Positions 47,908-57,725 of a stretch of DNA of 64,000 nt are shown piece by piece. Source of the DNA: Methylomonas sp. (GTDB lineage Bacteria; Pseudomonadota; Gammaproteobacteria; Methylococcales; Methylomonadaceae); contig JALSLW010000068.1 in assembly GCA_026988155.1 (NCBI GenBank), forward strand, positions 34,255 to 98,254, written 5' to 3'. How positions within the stretch are numbered: the stretch's first letter is position 1; each line of letters opens with the position of its first letter. The position numbers were made by a program, and so were the translations under genes. The notes below the pieces were generated by a model that was not told the origin of the DNA, searched no databases, and was given only the letters and a program-made list of their open reading frames with translations.

Positions 47908-50544
47908 CTAACTCTCCCCAACAGATGTCCCGGCTCCGGCCGCATCTTTCGAGCCCTTTATAAAAAGCTCTTTCAGCCGCTTAAACGCCGACCATAAAGT
48001 TTTATCCATCACCACCTGGTTCCCTATAGACACAATGACCCGGGTAAGCTCTGGTATTTTTGTTTTGGTTGATATCATATATATTGGCTGCACATAAAGG
48101 ATTGAATGATCCATAGGCAAAATAATCATTCTCCCCCTTTCAACCCTCGACCCATGCTGATCCCACAAAGTAAACTGTTCAGAAATTTCAGGACTTTGAT
48201 CAATCAAAGCATCAACCTGGGCAGGCCCATTAACCTGGACATCTTTGCTAAATTTATATATTGTAATGCCCGGTTTATAGTCATTGGTACATGACTTATT
48301 ATCAGCCGTGCCAGCCACTCCCACCATGCTCAAATTGTCACGGTTTATGGGCGTCATTGGGTTAATCATTACAAACTCTTCTCTATCGTTACAGTTGCCA
48401 AAGTCCATAGTAATGAAATAGGGCAATACCAGCTCTTTATTCACAGTAGCAAATTGCCATGTCTCAGCCTGCTCATAAAACAACGAAGGCGTTTTCTGAT
48501 GATATTTTGAATAGACTCTCATCTGCATATGATATAAATCCCGCGGATAACGCAAATGATGACGCAATTCTTCAGACATTTCATTCAAGTGCAAAAATAC
48601 ACCGGGATAGGCTCGGCTATATGCCTTAATAATAGGGTCAGTCGGGTTAGAGATATAATATTTCACTTTGCCGCTATAGGCATCTACAACAATTTTTACT
48701 GCATTGCGAATATAATTAAATTCATGCGTCCCATCAAGGTAGTCATGAGCAGCTGGTTTGGAAACAGGATAATGATTAGATAGAGTATAGGCGTCTTGAA
48801 TCCAGTAAAACCTATCTTTGCCAATGACTAAATAAGGGTCTCTATCTAAATGCAGAAAAGGGGTGATCCTATTGATGCGCTCAATGATATTCCTATGCAG
48901 CATCACCCTGCTTTTCTTACTGATATTGGTTGAAAAGAATACTTTTTCATCTTTAAGATAAAAGGCTAATAATGCTTTTCTAAAGTATGAAGGAATAGGA
49001 ATTCCAGTTTTTTCTTTATAGCTGGCATCTAAACTAGGCTCGCTGCCTGAAAGCCCCATTATTTTTAATTTATTTGGTACAACAGCGTATTTATAGTCTT
49101 CCTGTCCAAAATAAATATCTGCATTTTTAACGCTAAAGCCCTTCGTTGAATGCATATTCAAATCACGCAGATACCAAATAATCGGTTTGCCAGCATCTTG
49201 AGCGGCTGGCGTTACAACTGCTCCAAAGCCATGCGTGTAACGCAAATGAGTATTTTCCCAATTTTGAGCAGCTATCGGCAGCTTCTTAATATTCATTTCT
49301 CTGGCGGCCAAATTGACCTGCTGAAAATGACCGTTGATAAAATAACGGTCTTCATCAACCTCTACAAATTGATAATAAGGTCTTAACCCTTGCAACTGCT
49401 TATAGCCATCAGTTAAGAACTCCCTATCCCAGACTGGGATGTTTTCAAAATGCTTCTTACTACTCCAATCTTCAATATCCTTGGTTGCATCCAATTTAAT
49501 TGAATAATCTACTGTATTAATATTATTCAAGTCATAGGCATCTAAAGTTGCATCTATATTATTCTGCATAAAAAAACCTTCCGTACTTACTGGACTAGGC
49601 TTGACAATAAATGATGCCATTAAATCCGGAATAAGCTGAACCTTCTGCAGCCCCAATACAGCTAAAAAAGCAACTACCGAAATATAAAAAGGCATTTTAA
49701 CTCGGTGCTTTTCTGAAAAAATAAAAATGATAGCTGTCACTGCAGTAGCGACAAAGGTTGCCATAGCTAGCCAGATCAATGGCAACTGATAGCGTATTTC
49801 CACAAAGCCAGGACCAAAAAACACTGGTTCATGGCTATTGTTATACAGTAGTGAAAAGCGGTCCAGAAAGAAGCCCCAGACCACAAAAAGAACCACAAAG
49901 CCAATCAATATAGTCATATGCACTTTAGCTCCCACAGGGAACTCTGCATTCTGATTTGGTACAAAAATATGTTCCAGCCAATATAGACAGCCCACCAAAA
50001 CAAATAAAATAGCAGCAACTATCACTAATTCCTGCTGAATTAGCATATAGACCGGGTAGGAAAACAGGTAAAAACTGATGTCATTCCCGTAAACAGGGTC
50101 TGTTACGCCGGCTGAACTGCCAAAAAAGAATAGAATGGCAGATTCCCACTGCTCATAAAACGGGATGGCAATAATAACTGCCAGAATAAAAGATATGGGT
50201 GTATAAATTTTGGCCGAACCATCCATAAACACTTCTGCAAAGCGCTGAAAACGCCGTCTTTTATCGGCATCAAGCAATATTTCATCTGGCGGATTTAGCC
50301 CCAAATAACGTGAGGCAATCCAGAAATGGAAGTAAAAAATTGCGAAGAATACAATGGTCACCCCACCTGACAGAATAAAGCGGTAAAGCAGCCTTAACCA
50401 GTAATACCCTTCCAGCTCTATTGACCTAAACCACCACAGGTCGACAAAAAGGTCCAAAAATAGAAAATAGAAGGCAACATATAAACCGATGGCAATAACA
50501 AGGGTGCCTACCGTCAAAGCTGGCAACAATTTCCAGTTCCGCAT
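47908..50544 (-). CDS. UPF0182 family large membrane protein
   Basis: An 878-residue protein of the UPF0182/COG1615 family. The first 320 residues carry about seven transmembrane helices, and the rest is a large extracytoplasmic domain with G-L-R-P-Y-Y-Q-F, I-W-Y-L-R-D-L and P-R-D-L-Y-H-M-Q-M. Length is normal. No function is established for this family. Confidence 0.9.
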   Translation of the reverse strand: MRNWKLLPALTVGTLVIAIGLYVAFYFLFLDLFVDLWWFRSIELEGYYWLRLLYRFILSGGVTIVFFAIFYFHFWIASRYLGLNPPDEILLDADKRRRFQRFAEVFMDGSAKIYTPISFILAVIIAIPFYEQWESAILFFFGSSAGVTDPVYGNDISFYLFSYPVYMLIQQELVIVAAILFVLVGCLYWLEHIFVPNQNAEFPVGAKVHMTILIGFVVLFVVWGFFLDRFSLLYNNSHEPVFFGPGFVEIRYQLPLIWLAMATFVATAVTAIIFIFSEKHRVKMPFYISVVAFLAVLGLQKVQLIPDLMASFIVKPSPVSTEGFFMQNNIDATLDAYDLNNINTVDYSIKLDATKDIEDWSSKKHFENIPVWDREFLTDGYKQLQGLRPYYQFVEVDEDRYFINGHFQQVNLAAREMNIKKLPIAAQNWENTHLRYTHGFGAVVTPAAQDAGKPIIWYLRDLNMHSTKGFSVKNADIYFGQEDYKYAVVPNKLKIMGLSGSEPSLDASYKEKTGIPIPSYFRKALLAFYLKDEKVFFSTNISKKSRVMLHRNIIERINRITPFLHLDRDPYLVIGKDRFYWIQDAYTLSNHYPVSKPAAHDYLDGTHEFNYIRNAVKIVVDAYSGKVKYYISNPTDPIIKAYSRAYPGVFLHLNEMSEELRHHLRYPRDLYHMQMRVYSKYHQKTPSLFYEQAETWQFATVNKELVLPYFITMDFGNCNDREEFVMINPMTPINRDNLSMVGVAGTADNKSCTNDYKPGITIYKFSKDVQVNGPAQVDALIDQSPEISEQFTLWDQHGSRVERGRMIILPMDHSILYVQPIYMISTKTKIPELTRVIVSIGNQVVMDKTLWSAFKRLKELFIKGSKDAAGAGTSVGES

Positions 50545-50856
50545 AAATTCCTCTCTCTTTAATGTTATATGTTTATTTATATATTTCTGAGCCGTCTAAT
50601 TGCTATTTTAACACTCAATTCCTAGTTCTTGCTTTATATCCTTTGGCTCCAATTGTAATACCCGCCAATCTCTTATACATAATGCCCCATCAGCCTGATA
50701 ATAGGCATTTCCGTTTCATTCCTATCGAACCGTTTCTTTCTGAGCAGGCTACATTTCAAAGCACAGCTCCAGCACCTTAGACCTTAACACCCATCACCAT
50801 TCAATTCGCTTTTTTATCAGCTATTCAGCTGGAATTCCAAATTAGTCGGAGCCGGC
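50545..50856. other. Gap between UPF0182 and pepN
   Basis: 312 bases. A plus-strand frame at 50562-50780 lacks a ribosome-binding site and any family resemblance and is not called. No other structure seen. Confidence 0.4.
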
Positions 50857-53499
50857 TTAAACCAGACTTTTACTGGCAATTTCATAAACATCTTTTGAAA
50901 TATCTACTGTATTAATAATTCTCTCCAGCTCTTTCTTGATTAAAGACTGTCTTTTTTCATCAAACCGTTTCCATTGCGTTAAAGCAGAAACCATTCTGGA
51001 TGCGACTTGCGGGTTAATACTGTTCAATGCAATAACCTGATCAGCTAAAAACTGATAGCCCTGTCCATTAGCTACATGAAAATGCAGCTGATTAGCCTGA
51101 CTGAATGCACCGATTAATGAGCGGACCCGGTTAGGGTTGGTCAATTCAAACGCTGAATGCTGCATTAAGTTCTGTACGATAGAAAAAGTATCTTCTGCAC
51201 TGCTGCCTGCCTGCAAAGCAAACCATTTATCAATGACCAGAGCCTCATCCTGCCATTGCTGATAAAAGCTTTCCAGACATTGCGACTTAGCAGGATTATT
51301 GCTTTCAACAATAACAGCTAAAGCCGCCATTTGATCAGTCATATTATGTGCCGAAGAAAACTGTTTTTCAGCCATTTGATAGCTTTCTGTCGTCTCCAAT
51401 GCTGATAAATAGCTTAAACAGATATTTTTAATTCGCCGGCGACCAATGGCCCCTGCATCAAATTGTCCTGATTCATCTTTATGATAGCGCTGATATAAAT
51501 TCTGAAATTGGCTTTGCAACTGTTCAGCTAAGGTTTTTTTGACGAATTCTCTAGCCTGATGAATCGCATCAACATCAATCACATCCATCTGGCCCGCCAA
51601 ATAATTTTCTGCAGGCAAACTCAACAGCAATGAAAAATAAGACAAATCATCCCAAGCTTGTCGCATAACATTGGCATACGCCTCTACCAATAGAGGGCTA
51701 AGCAGCAATTCTTTCCCTTGCTTAATATCATCCATTAAGCTAAAAATCACTTGCCCGCTCATTTTTTGCCCTGCATCCCAGCGATTAAACGTATCTACAT
51801 CATGGCTTAATAAAAAAGCCAATTCTTCCAGGCTTTGCTCTCTATTTAAAATAACTGGGGCAGAAAACCCTCTAAGCAATGAGATAACAGGCTTCTTATC
51901 TAACTTTTCAAAAACAAAGACTTGTTCTGACTGTGTTAACTCCAAAATAACCTCATCAGTAACACATCCATCTATACAGACTTTTGCAACGGAACCATTC
52001 GCGGCCAACAGTCCTAATTTAACGGGTATTTGCAATAGCTCTTTTTTCGGCTGACCAGGTGTTGCAATACTGTTCTGCTTAAGCGTTAAGGTTAATGTTT
52101 TATCTTGTAGACTGTAGCTCTCTGTCACTTTTACAACCGGCGTTCCTGCCTGCGAATACCAGTGTCTAAATAAACTTAAATCAACGCCTGATGCTGACTC
52201 CATTGCATTAACAAAATCATCACAGGTTACGGCCTGCCCATCATGTCGCTGAAAATATAAATCACTGCCTTTTCTAAAATCCTCTTCGCCAAGCAGGGTA
52301 TGAATCATCCTGACTACTTCAGCACCTTTCTCATACACGGTTAAGGTATAAAAATTATTAATTTCTATATAAGCCTCAGGGCGAATAGGGTGTGACAAAG
52401 GCCCTGCATCTTCTGCAAACTGCCTAACTTTAAGAAGCTTAACATCTTCTATTCTTTTAACCGCCCGCGAGGTTTGGTCACCGGTAAATTCCTGATCACG
52501 AAAAACTGTGAAACCTTCTTTCAGGCTTAATTGAAACCAATCCCTACAAGTAATCCTATTACCCGTCCAATTATGGAAGTACTCATGTCCAATCACGCCC
52601 TCAATATGCTCATAATCGCTATCCGTTGCTGTGTCAGGCCGAGCCAATACAAACTTAGTATTAAATATATTTAGTCCCTTATTTTCCATTGCCCCCATAT
52701 TAAAATGGCCAACAGCAACAATCATATATAAATCTAAATCGTACTCACGTCCATATGTCCGTTCATCCCAGCGCATTGAATTTTTAAGCGACTGCATAGC
52801 ATGGTCACATTTATCAATATCATGCGATTCAACAAAAATCTGAAGACTTATCTCGCGGCCAGTCATGGTGACAAAGGTGTCTTCAATGCAATCCAACTGT
52901 CCTGCTACCAATGCAAAAAGATAACACGGTTTTTTAAAGGGGTCTTCCCAGGTTACCCAGTGCTGATTATTTTGCAGCTTGCCCACAGCCACTTTATTTC
53001 CATTTGACAATAAAACAGGATATTTGTCTTTATCACCTATCAGCGTGGTTTTAAAAACAGTCATCACATCGGGACGATCAAGAAAGTAAGTAATTTTTCT
53101 AAAGCCTTCTGCCTCGCACTGAGTACAAAGCATGGTGCTTGAGAGATAAAGTCCCTCAAGCGCAGTATTTGATTTTGGACTAATAAAGTTTTCTATCGCA
53201 AGAACAAAAAGCTGTTCTTGCGGCACATTTTCAATAGTCAAAGACTCACTGTTTTGCTTATATTGAAAACTATTAAGTGCCAGCCCTTCCATTGCCACGC
53301 TCACCAGATCTAGCCCTTCGCCCTGCAAAACCAGGTCAGTATTTTCTGCTTTGCTGTCAGGATTTTTCAGAATTGTCATCTTTGAAATAACTCGCGTTTT
53401 CAGCTCATCAAGAATAAAGGTTAGCTCTACACTTTTAATTAAGTAATCAGGTACTGTGTAGTCTTTTAAATAGATTGTTTGCGGACTTTTATCTTGCAT
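50857..53499 (-). CDS. pepN: Aminopeptidase N
   Basis: An 880-residue M1-family zinc aminopeptidase. The exopeptidase motif G-A-M-E-N and the zinc motif H305-E306-Y-F-H309 followed about 19 residues later by E (L-K-E-G-F-T-V) are intact. The N-terminal F-R-K-I-T-Y-F-L-D-R-P-D-V is characteristic of gammaproteobacterial PepN. It degrades peptides in the cytoplasm. It is divergent from guaD. Confidence 0.95.
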   Translation of the reverse strand: MQDKSPQTIYLKDYTVPDYLIKSVELTFILDELKTRVISKMTILKNPDSKAENTDLVLQGEGLDLVSVAMEGLALNSFQYKQNSESLTIENVPQEQLFVLAIENFISPKSNTALEGLYLSSTMLCTQCEAEGFRKITYFLDRPDVMTVFKTTLIGDKDKYPVLLSNGNKVAVGKLQNNQHWVTWEDPFKKPCYLFALVAGQLDCIEDTFVTMTGREISLQIFVESHDIDKCDHAMQSLKNSMRWDERTYGREYDLDLYMIVAVGHFNMGAMENKGLNIFNTKFVLARPDTATDSDYEHIEGVIGHEYFHNWTGNRITCRDWFQLSLKEGFTVFRDQEFTGDQTSRAVKRIEDVKLLKVRQFAEDAGPLSHPIRPEAYIEINNFYTLTVYEKGAEVVRMIHTLLGEEDFRKGSDLYFQRHDGQAVTCDDFVNAMESASGVDLSLFRHWYSQAGTPVVKVTESYSLQDKTLTLTLKQNSIATPGQPKKELLQIPVKLGLLAANGSVAKVCIDGCVTDEVILELTQSEQVFVFEKLDKKPVISLLRGFSAPVILNREQSLEELAFLLSHDVDTFNRWDAGQKMSGQVIFSLMDDIKQGKELLLSPLLVEAYANVMRQAWDDLSYFSLLLSLPAENYLAGQMDVIDVDAIHQAREFVKKTLAEQLQSQFQNLYQRYHKDESGQFDAGAIGRRRIKNICLSYLSALETTESYQMAEKQFSSAHNMTDQMAALAVIVESNNPAKSQCLESFYQQWQDEALVIDKWFALQAGSSAEDTFSIVQNLMQHSAFELTNPNRVRSLIGAFSQANQLHFHVANGQGYQFLADQVIALNSINPQVASRMVSALTQWKRFDEKRQSLIKKELERIINTVDISKDVYEIASKSLV

Positions 53500-53588
53500 T
53501 TTTTTATCTTCTAAATGGGCAGAGGCGACAATAATAGCATAGGATATGCTAACTTTAACGGCATTGAACTCGGGAAAGCTTAATCAAA

Positions 53589-54056
53589 ATGCATAAACAA
53601 TTTTTACAGCAGGCAATAGACTTAGCCAGTGATAATGTAAACAGTCAAAATGGTGGGCCTTATGGTGCAGTTATTGTAAAAAATGGCGCTATTATTGCTG
53701 CCAGCGGAAACTGTGTCACACTTAACTGCGACCCCACTGCACATGCTGAAATTTCAGCTATTCGGATAGCCTGCAAAAAACTGAATGACTTTCAGTTAAA
53801 CGACTGCATTCTTTATAGTAGCTGTGAGCCTTGTCCCATGTGCCTGGGTGCAATTTACTGGGCTAGGCTTAAAGGAGTTTATTTTTCCTGCAATAGGCAA
53901 GATGCCGCAAAAGCAGGATTTGATGACGGCTTTATCTATGATGAGATTTTATTGCACGCTGAAAAGCGTCATATACCTATGCGTCAACTACACTTAGCTA
54001 ATGCAGAAAAGCCCTTTCTCGAATGGAATAGGCAAAATAACAAAGTGCTTTACTAG
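53589..54056 (+). CDS. guaD: Guanine deaminase / nucleoside deaminase (CDA fold)
   Basis: A 155-residue zinc deaminase: H52-A-E54 and C79-E-P-C82-P-M-C bind zinc and activate water. The downstream A-G-F-D-D-G-F-I-Y-D-E-I-L closely follows B. subtilis GuaD, so guanine to xanthine is the best guess rather than tRNA adenosine deamination. A MITE-like structure begins only a few bases after its stop. Confidence 0.85.
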   Translation: MHKQFLQQAIDLASDNVNSQNGGPYGAVIVKNGAIIAASGNCVTLNCDPTAHAEISAIRIACKKLNDFQLNDCILYSSCEPCPMCLGAIYWARLKGVYFSCNRQDAAKAGFDDGFIYDEILLHAEKRHIPMRQLHLANAEKPFLEWNRQNNKVLY

Positions 54057-54057
54057 G

Positions 54058-54378
54058 ATAATTCGCAACAAACAGCCCGCAAATATTACTTGTGTTTTTG
54101 CGCATCTTTGATGCTGCCATTTCGGTTACATAGTTTACTAAGGTAACGCGCATTAAATAACCTACCCAGATTGCGCAGGGTTTTTATTCGTCTTCAAGGC
54201 GCAACGAAGGGAGCATAGCAAGCTATGTGACCGAAGTTGCAACGCTGAAGACGGATAAAAAGACAAGCAAGATTGGTGGGTTATTTATTGCGAGTTGCCT
54301 AAGCGTCCTAGCCTTACACAACAGCATCAAAGACGGGCAAAAATATAATACTGATAGGTTATTTGTTGCGAGCTACCA
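54058..54378. mobile_element. Nested MITE-like element, outer unit
   Basis: The left end (TTCGCAACAAACAGCCCGC at 54063 on, then …TTTTTGCGCATCTTTGATGCTG) is mirrored at the right by CAGCATCAAAGACGGGCAAA (54322 on) and TTTGTTGCGAGCTACC (to 54377). The inner unit 54138-54303 lies between these arms. The outer right end GGTTATTTGTTGCGAGCTAC matches the inner right end at 18 of 21 positions, so one copy appears inserted into another of the same family. No gene is encoded. Confidence 0.65.
54138..54303. mobile_element. Nested MITE-like element, inner unit
   Basis: Terminal repeats GGTAACGCGCATTAAATAAC (54142 on) and the inverse of GGTTATTTATTGCGAGTTGC (54279-54299). Inner arms CGTCTTCA (54189 on) and TGAAGACG (54246 on) surround the core GCATAGCAAGCTATGT (54213-54228). 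Interior motifs GCGCAGGG and AAAAAGACAAG also occur in the 2269-2433 element at the same relative places. Confidence 0.7.
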
Positions 54379-54575
54379 GGGAGACTGTCCAGAAACAAGC
54401 CCAGCGTGAAGGAAAGCCATTTTGATTCAGCTTTTTGTTCATTTGAGATGAATAGCTGGGCTATTTAACAAAAACGAACAGAAAAAAGACCAAACAGTCT
54501 TTTCCGTGGCAGGTTTTCTATTTTCAGACTGCTTTCTAGCTGAATGGAAAGCAACTTGCTATCAGCTAACCCACA

Positions 54576-55019
54576 CTATTTTTCTTCTTCAGCAGCAGAT
54601 GCCTCAGATGGTTTTTTTACCTTTATTAGCCAGCCATCCTTTGCTTCACAATTTCCAGCAGACTGAGATGTTGCATAAAGGTTTATCCGGGCATATTTGC
54701 CATTAAGCTCTGGCGGCAGTTTAATCTTTATTATGCCATAACTATTTCTGTCATCAATATCAAGTTTAAGCTTAAGATCTCTTACTTCTGCACGAACCGT
54801 TGTCAAATCTGCGCCTCTATGCACTGAAAACTGTACGACAGACTCAGCCTCAACTTCCGGAACAGGTCCGCCCTTTACCTGTTCCGCCGGAATAAAATCT
54901 CTAAATACTGGCAAGGGACATTTCTCTGAAACATTGCCGGCGTTATAGGCAAATGCAGATCCTGTAAAAAACAGTGCCCCCAAAATAATACTAGCCCTCA
55001 ACCCTGTTATTATTTTCAT
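54576..55019 (-). CDS. Secreted protein of unknown function
   Basis: A 147-residue protein with a clear signal peptide (basic start, hydrophobic ILGALFFTG, then S-A-F-A-Y cleavage near residue 24). The mature part is beta-rich with two cysteines (E-K-C-P-L and G-N-C-E-A-K) that may form a disulfide, and an acidic Ala/Glu tail. I do not recognise the family. The ATG at 55019 has AAGAGG six bases upstream; an in-frame start at 55076 precedes the signal peptide and is less likely. Confidence 0.75.
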   Translation of the reverse strand: MKIITGLRASIILGALFFTGSAFAYNAGNVSEKCPLPVFRDFIPAEQVKGGPVPEVEAESVVQFSVHRGADLTTVRAEVRDLKLKLDIDDRNSYGIIKIKLPPELNGKYARINLYATSQSAGNCEAKDGWLIKVKKPSEASAAEEEK

Positions 55020-55234
55020 TTTCAACCTCTTGTTATTATTTTTACTTAATAATGCACTATTGCATTTCCTCAACAAAGACTGTACTCATTTTTGCCGGGC
55101 ATTTCAAGTTTATAGCGAGAGAGCATAAAAATAAAAATATTAAACCGCTGTTTTTTTATCTTGAAACACCTGCTCCCTGAACAGATACTGTCAATTATAA
55201 CCTTCCCTTCATTGCAATCATCTGCCTGTATCAT

Positions 55235-55259
55235 TAAGTACCAAGTAAAACTAATTTAA
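55235..55259 (+). repeat. Solo end of the TAAGTACCC repeat family
   Basis: TAAGTACCAAGTAAAACTAA continuing to 55259 matches the terminal repeat of the 2269-2433 element with one base deleted and one changed. It ends four bases before the stop codon of the DUF2066 gene. Confidence 0.65.
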
Positions 55260-55262
55260 TTC

Positions 55263-56321
55263 TCATTTTCGCAAAAACCGATACCTCACTTCTTCTGCAT
55301 CATTTTTTGCTGCATTTTCAAGTCTCAATACATCACCTGCAGCAAACTGACCATCTAAGACCTCTCGGCTCCCTCTATAGAAAACCCTATACACATTGCG
55401 ACCCTCTTCAGCGGCCTCCCATGTTACGGTTTTTATCATTGGCAGAGCATTAAGATAATCTGTTACTTGCATAAGCTCTATCCCCCGCCTTATCCCCTCC
55501 ACTTTCATAACTATCGACCCAACCTCTTTTTTCTCAGGTTTGGCTGCATAATATTTAGACAAGCGCTCATAAACGCCCTGAAAACCAATTAAAACCGCCT
55601 GGCTAATTGAAGAACAGGGACTTCCCCATTGCTCAATTTTTTCATCAAAGTAAAGTGTCCATTCGGCCTCCCAGCATTCTCCCTTCTTAACTAATTTTCC
55701 TGCTAAAGTAGAAACCACCTCGTATCTCACAGAAACTTCCAGCAGATGTTCAGAATACGCACTCAAAACATCTGCAATGGAAAGAACCCTTTTTTCAGCT
55801 AAATCCTGTATAGGAAATAACACAGGTATTTTCTTCTGTTCAGATGATTTCTTTAAAACCCATTCAATCTCAGGCATCGTATCAGAATCGAAAAAACGTT
55901 TAACCCCATCCTGCTCAACCACAAGCCAAACCAAGGTTGTTGGACGAATTTCATTCCATAACCCATATCTTCCAGTTCGCAAGGCAGTAACTAGCTTTTC
56001 CTCATCAAATAAAACTCTCATCAGCCTAGCTTCTTTATGCTTTGTTTCTGCCAAAGAATACTGATATTCTTTAACATAGCTTGTCGCATTTGCCAGTACA
56101 TTTTTAACGGTTCTATCTTGAAAAACATTATTTCCAGCCAAAATACGCATTAATACGCGCCTCATCGCCTGTTTAATTGCTGAAATTCTATCTGGCTCCC
56201 GTTCACTTTCAGCAATAATTTCCACCTCATATAGACGATCCACCTCCACCGCGTACAAGCATTGATGAGCCATCATCAAACAAGCCAGTAACACTTTTAT
56301 CCACACTTTCATATCATTCAC
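55263..56321 (-). CDS. DUF2066 family exported protein
   Basis: A 352-residue protein with a signal peptide (W-I-K-V-L-L-A-C-L-M-M-A-H, cleavage near A-V-E-V). The DUF2066 domain starts with L-Y-E-V-E-I-I-A and A-M-R-R-V-L-M-R-I-L-A-G. Function unknown. It is divergent from purM across 68 bases, the arrangement common in gammaproteobacteria and a strong support for the call. An ATG three codons on (56312) is an equally good start. Confidence 0.88.
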   Translation of the reverse strand: MNDMKVWIKVLLACLMMAHQCLYAVEVDRLYEVEIIAESEREPDRISAIKQAMRRVLMRILAGNNVFQDRTVKNVLANATSYVKEYQYSLAETKHKEARLMRVLFDEEKLVTALRTGRYGLWNEIRPTTLVWLVVEQDGVKRFFDSDTMPEIEWVLKKSSEQKKIPVLFPIQDLAEKRVLSIADVLSAYSEHLLEVSVRYEVVSTLAGKLVKKGECWEAEWTLYFDEKIEQWGSPCSSISQAVLIGFQGVYERLSKYYAAKPEKKEVGSIVMKVEGIRRGIELMQVTDYLNALPMIKTVTWEAAEEGRNVYRVFYRGSREVLDGQFAAGDVLRLENAAKNDAEEVRYRFLRK

Positions 56322-56389
56322 ACAAATTGTTAGATGTCTTGTACAATATCGGCTGATAGTCCATTAACTTTAATATAGAGAACGTCACA

Positions 56390-57436
56390 TTGAGCAAACA
56401 AAATCAAGAAAGCCTTAATTATAAAAATGCAGGTGTTGATATTGAAGCAGGCAATGACCTTGTAGAACGCATTAAACCCATCGCAGCCAGAACACGTAGA
56501 CCTGGTGTAATGGCTGGTTTAGGTGGCTTTGGCTCTCTTTTTGAACTGCCTCTGAACCGCTATAAAAACCCCATTCTGGTTTCTGGAACTGATGGAGTAG
56601 GCACCAAATTAAAACTTGCAATAGAACTAGGTATTCATGACACAGTAGGTATTGATTTAGTCGCCATGTGCGTTAATGATATTGTAGTACTGGGTGCAGA
56701 GCCACTGTTTTTTCTTGATTACTATGCAACAGGAAAGCTGGAGGTTGATATTGCCACTTCGGTCATCGCGGGAATAGGAAAAGGCTGTGAGCAATCAGGG
56801 GCAGCCCTTGTAGGCGGTGAAACTGCCGAAATGCCAGGCATGTATAGTGGTGGCGATTTTGATTTAGCTGGTTTTTGTGTAGGCATTGTAGAAAAGGACA
56901 ATATTCTAGACGGAACTGAAGTTAAAGCAGGCGACAAACTTATTGGTATTGCCTCATCTGGCCCGCACTCCAACGGTTTTTCCTTGATTCGTAAAATCAT
57001 TGAAACCAGTTCAGCATCTTTAAGTGATACGCTAAATGGCAAACCCTTAGGCAAGGCATTGCTTGAGCCCACTAAGATTTATGTAAAATCTTTGCTAGAA
57101 CTGCTAAAAGCAGTCCCTGTTCATGCACTGGCCCATATTACTGGCGGAGGATTAACCGAAAACATGCCTAGAGTACTGCCTGACGGACTTGATGCCTCAA
57201 TTGACTTAAATGCCTGGGACTTTCCCGAAACATTTAAATGGCTGCAAAAACAGGGCAACGTATCCCTGAAAGATATGCTAACTACATTTAACTGTGGAAT
57301 AGGCATGATTGTCTGCGTCGATGCAGAAAATGAAGCGGATACCTTAGAGCTATTAAAACAACAGGGAGAAACGGTTTATTCTATCGGAGAAATAATCGCG
57401 TCTTCTGGCAAACCTGAAGTGATTTATATCAGCTAA
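56390..57436 (+). CDS. purM: Phosphoribosylformylglycinamidine cyclo-ligase PurM
   Basis: A 348-residue AIR synthetase, fifth step of purine synthesis. Signatures: [34 protein letters not shown] and [10 protein letters not shown]. The start is a TTG at 56390, the only start-like codon at the point where family similarity begins; a weak GAGAACG lies before it. No purN follows. Confidence 0.94.
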   Translation: MSKQNQESLNYKNAGVDIEAGNDLVERIKPIAARTRRPGVMAGLGGFGSLFELPLNRYKNPILVSGTDGVGTKLKLAIELGIHDTVGIDLVAMCVNDIVVLGAEPLFFLDYYATGKLEVDIATSVIAGIGKGCEQSGAALVGGETAEMPGMYSGGDFDLAGFCVGIVEKDNILDGTEVKAGDKLIGIASSGPHSNGFSLIRKIIETSSASLSDTLNGKPLGKALLEPTKIYVKSLLELLKAVPVHALAHITGGGLTENMPRVLPDGLDASIDLNAWDFPETFKWLQKQGNVSLKDMLTTFNCGIGMIVCVDAENEADTLELLKQQGETVYSIGEIIASSGKPEVIYIS

Positions 57437-57462
57437 GGAATAAGGGATTTATAATACCTGAA

Positions 57463-57490
57463 CTGGGGCTATACTTAGCTTTCGCCCCAG
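57463..57490 (+). terminator. Hairpin after purM
   Basis: CTGGGGC and GCCCCAG form a perfect 7-bp stem 27 bases past the stop. There is no T run after it, so termination is uncertain. Confidence 0.35.
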
Positions 57491-57725
57491 CCTACATTTA
57501 TCTCTAACTAAAGCAGACTTCAAAGAACACCAGAAACACAGCCGTAAACAGATATTTTTTCTACCACACGGCAATGATTAATAATTCAATCACTTGAATT
57601 TCCCTACCTTTCTTTTTCTAAATGTTTTCAGCAATTTTCTATATTCAGAGCAACATAATCACTTCTACTCTATTTTCACAAAAATGCTAAAATAGTAACA
57701 AATTGATTATTAACGAAAAACCCCA

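Noticed and set aside
50562..50780. Plus-strand frame between the UPF0182 and pepN genes
   Set aside because: No ribosome-binding site, no recognisable family, and a composition like noncoding AT-rich sequence.
54227..54409. 60-codon frame downstream of guaD
   Set aside because: It lies entirely in the nested inverted-repeat element and has no independent coding support.
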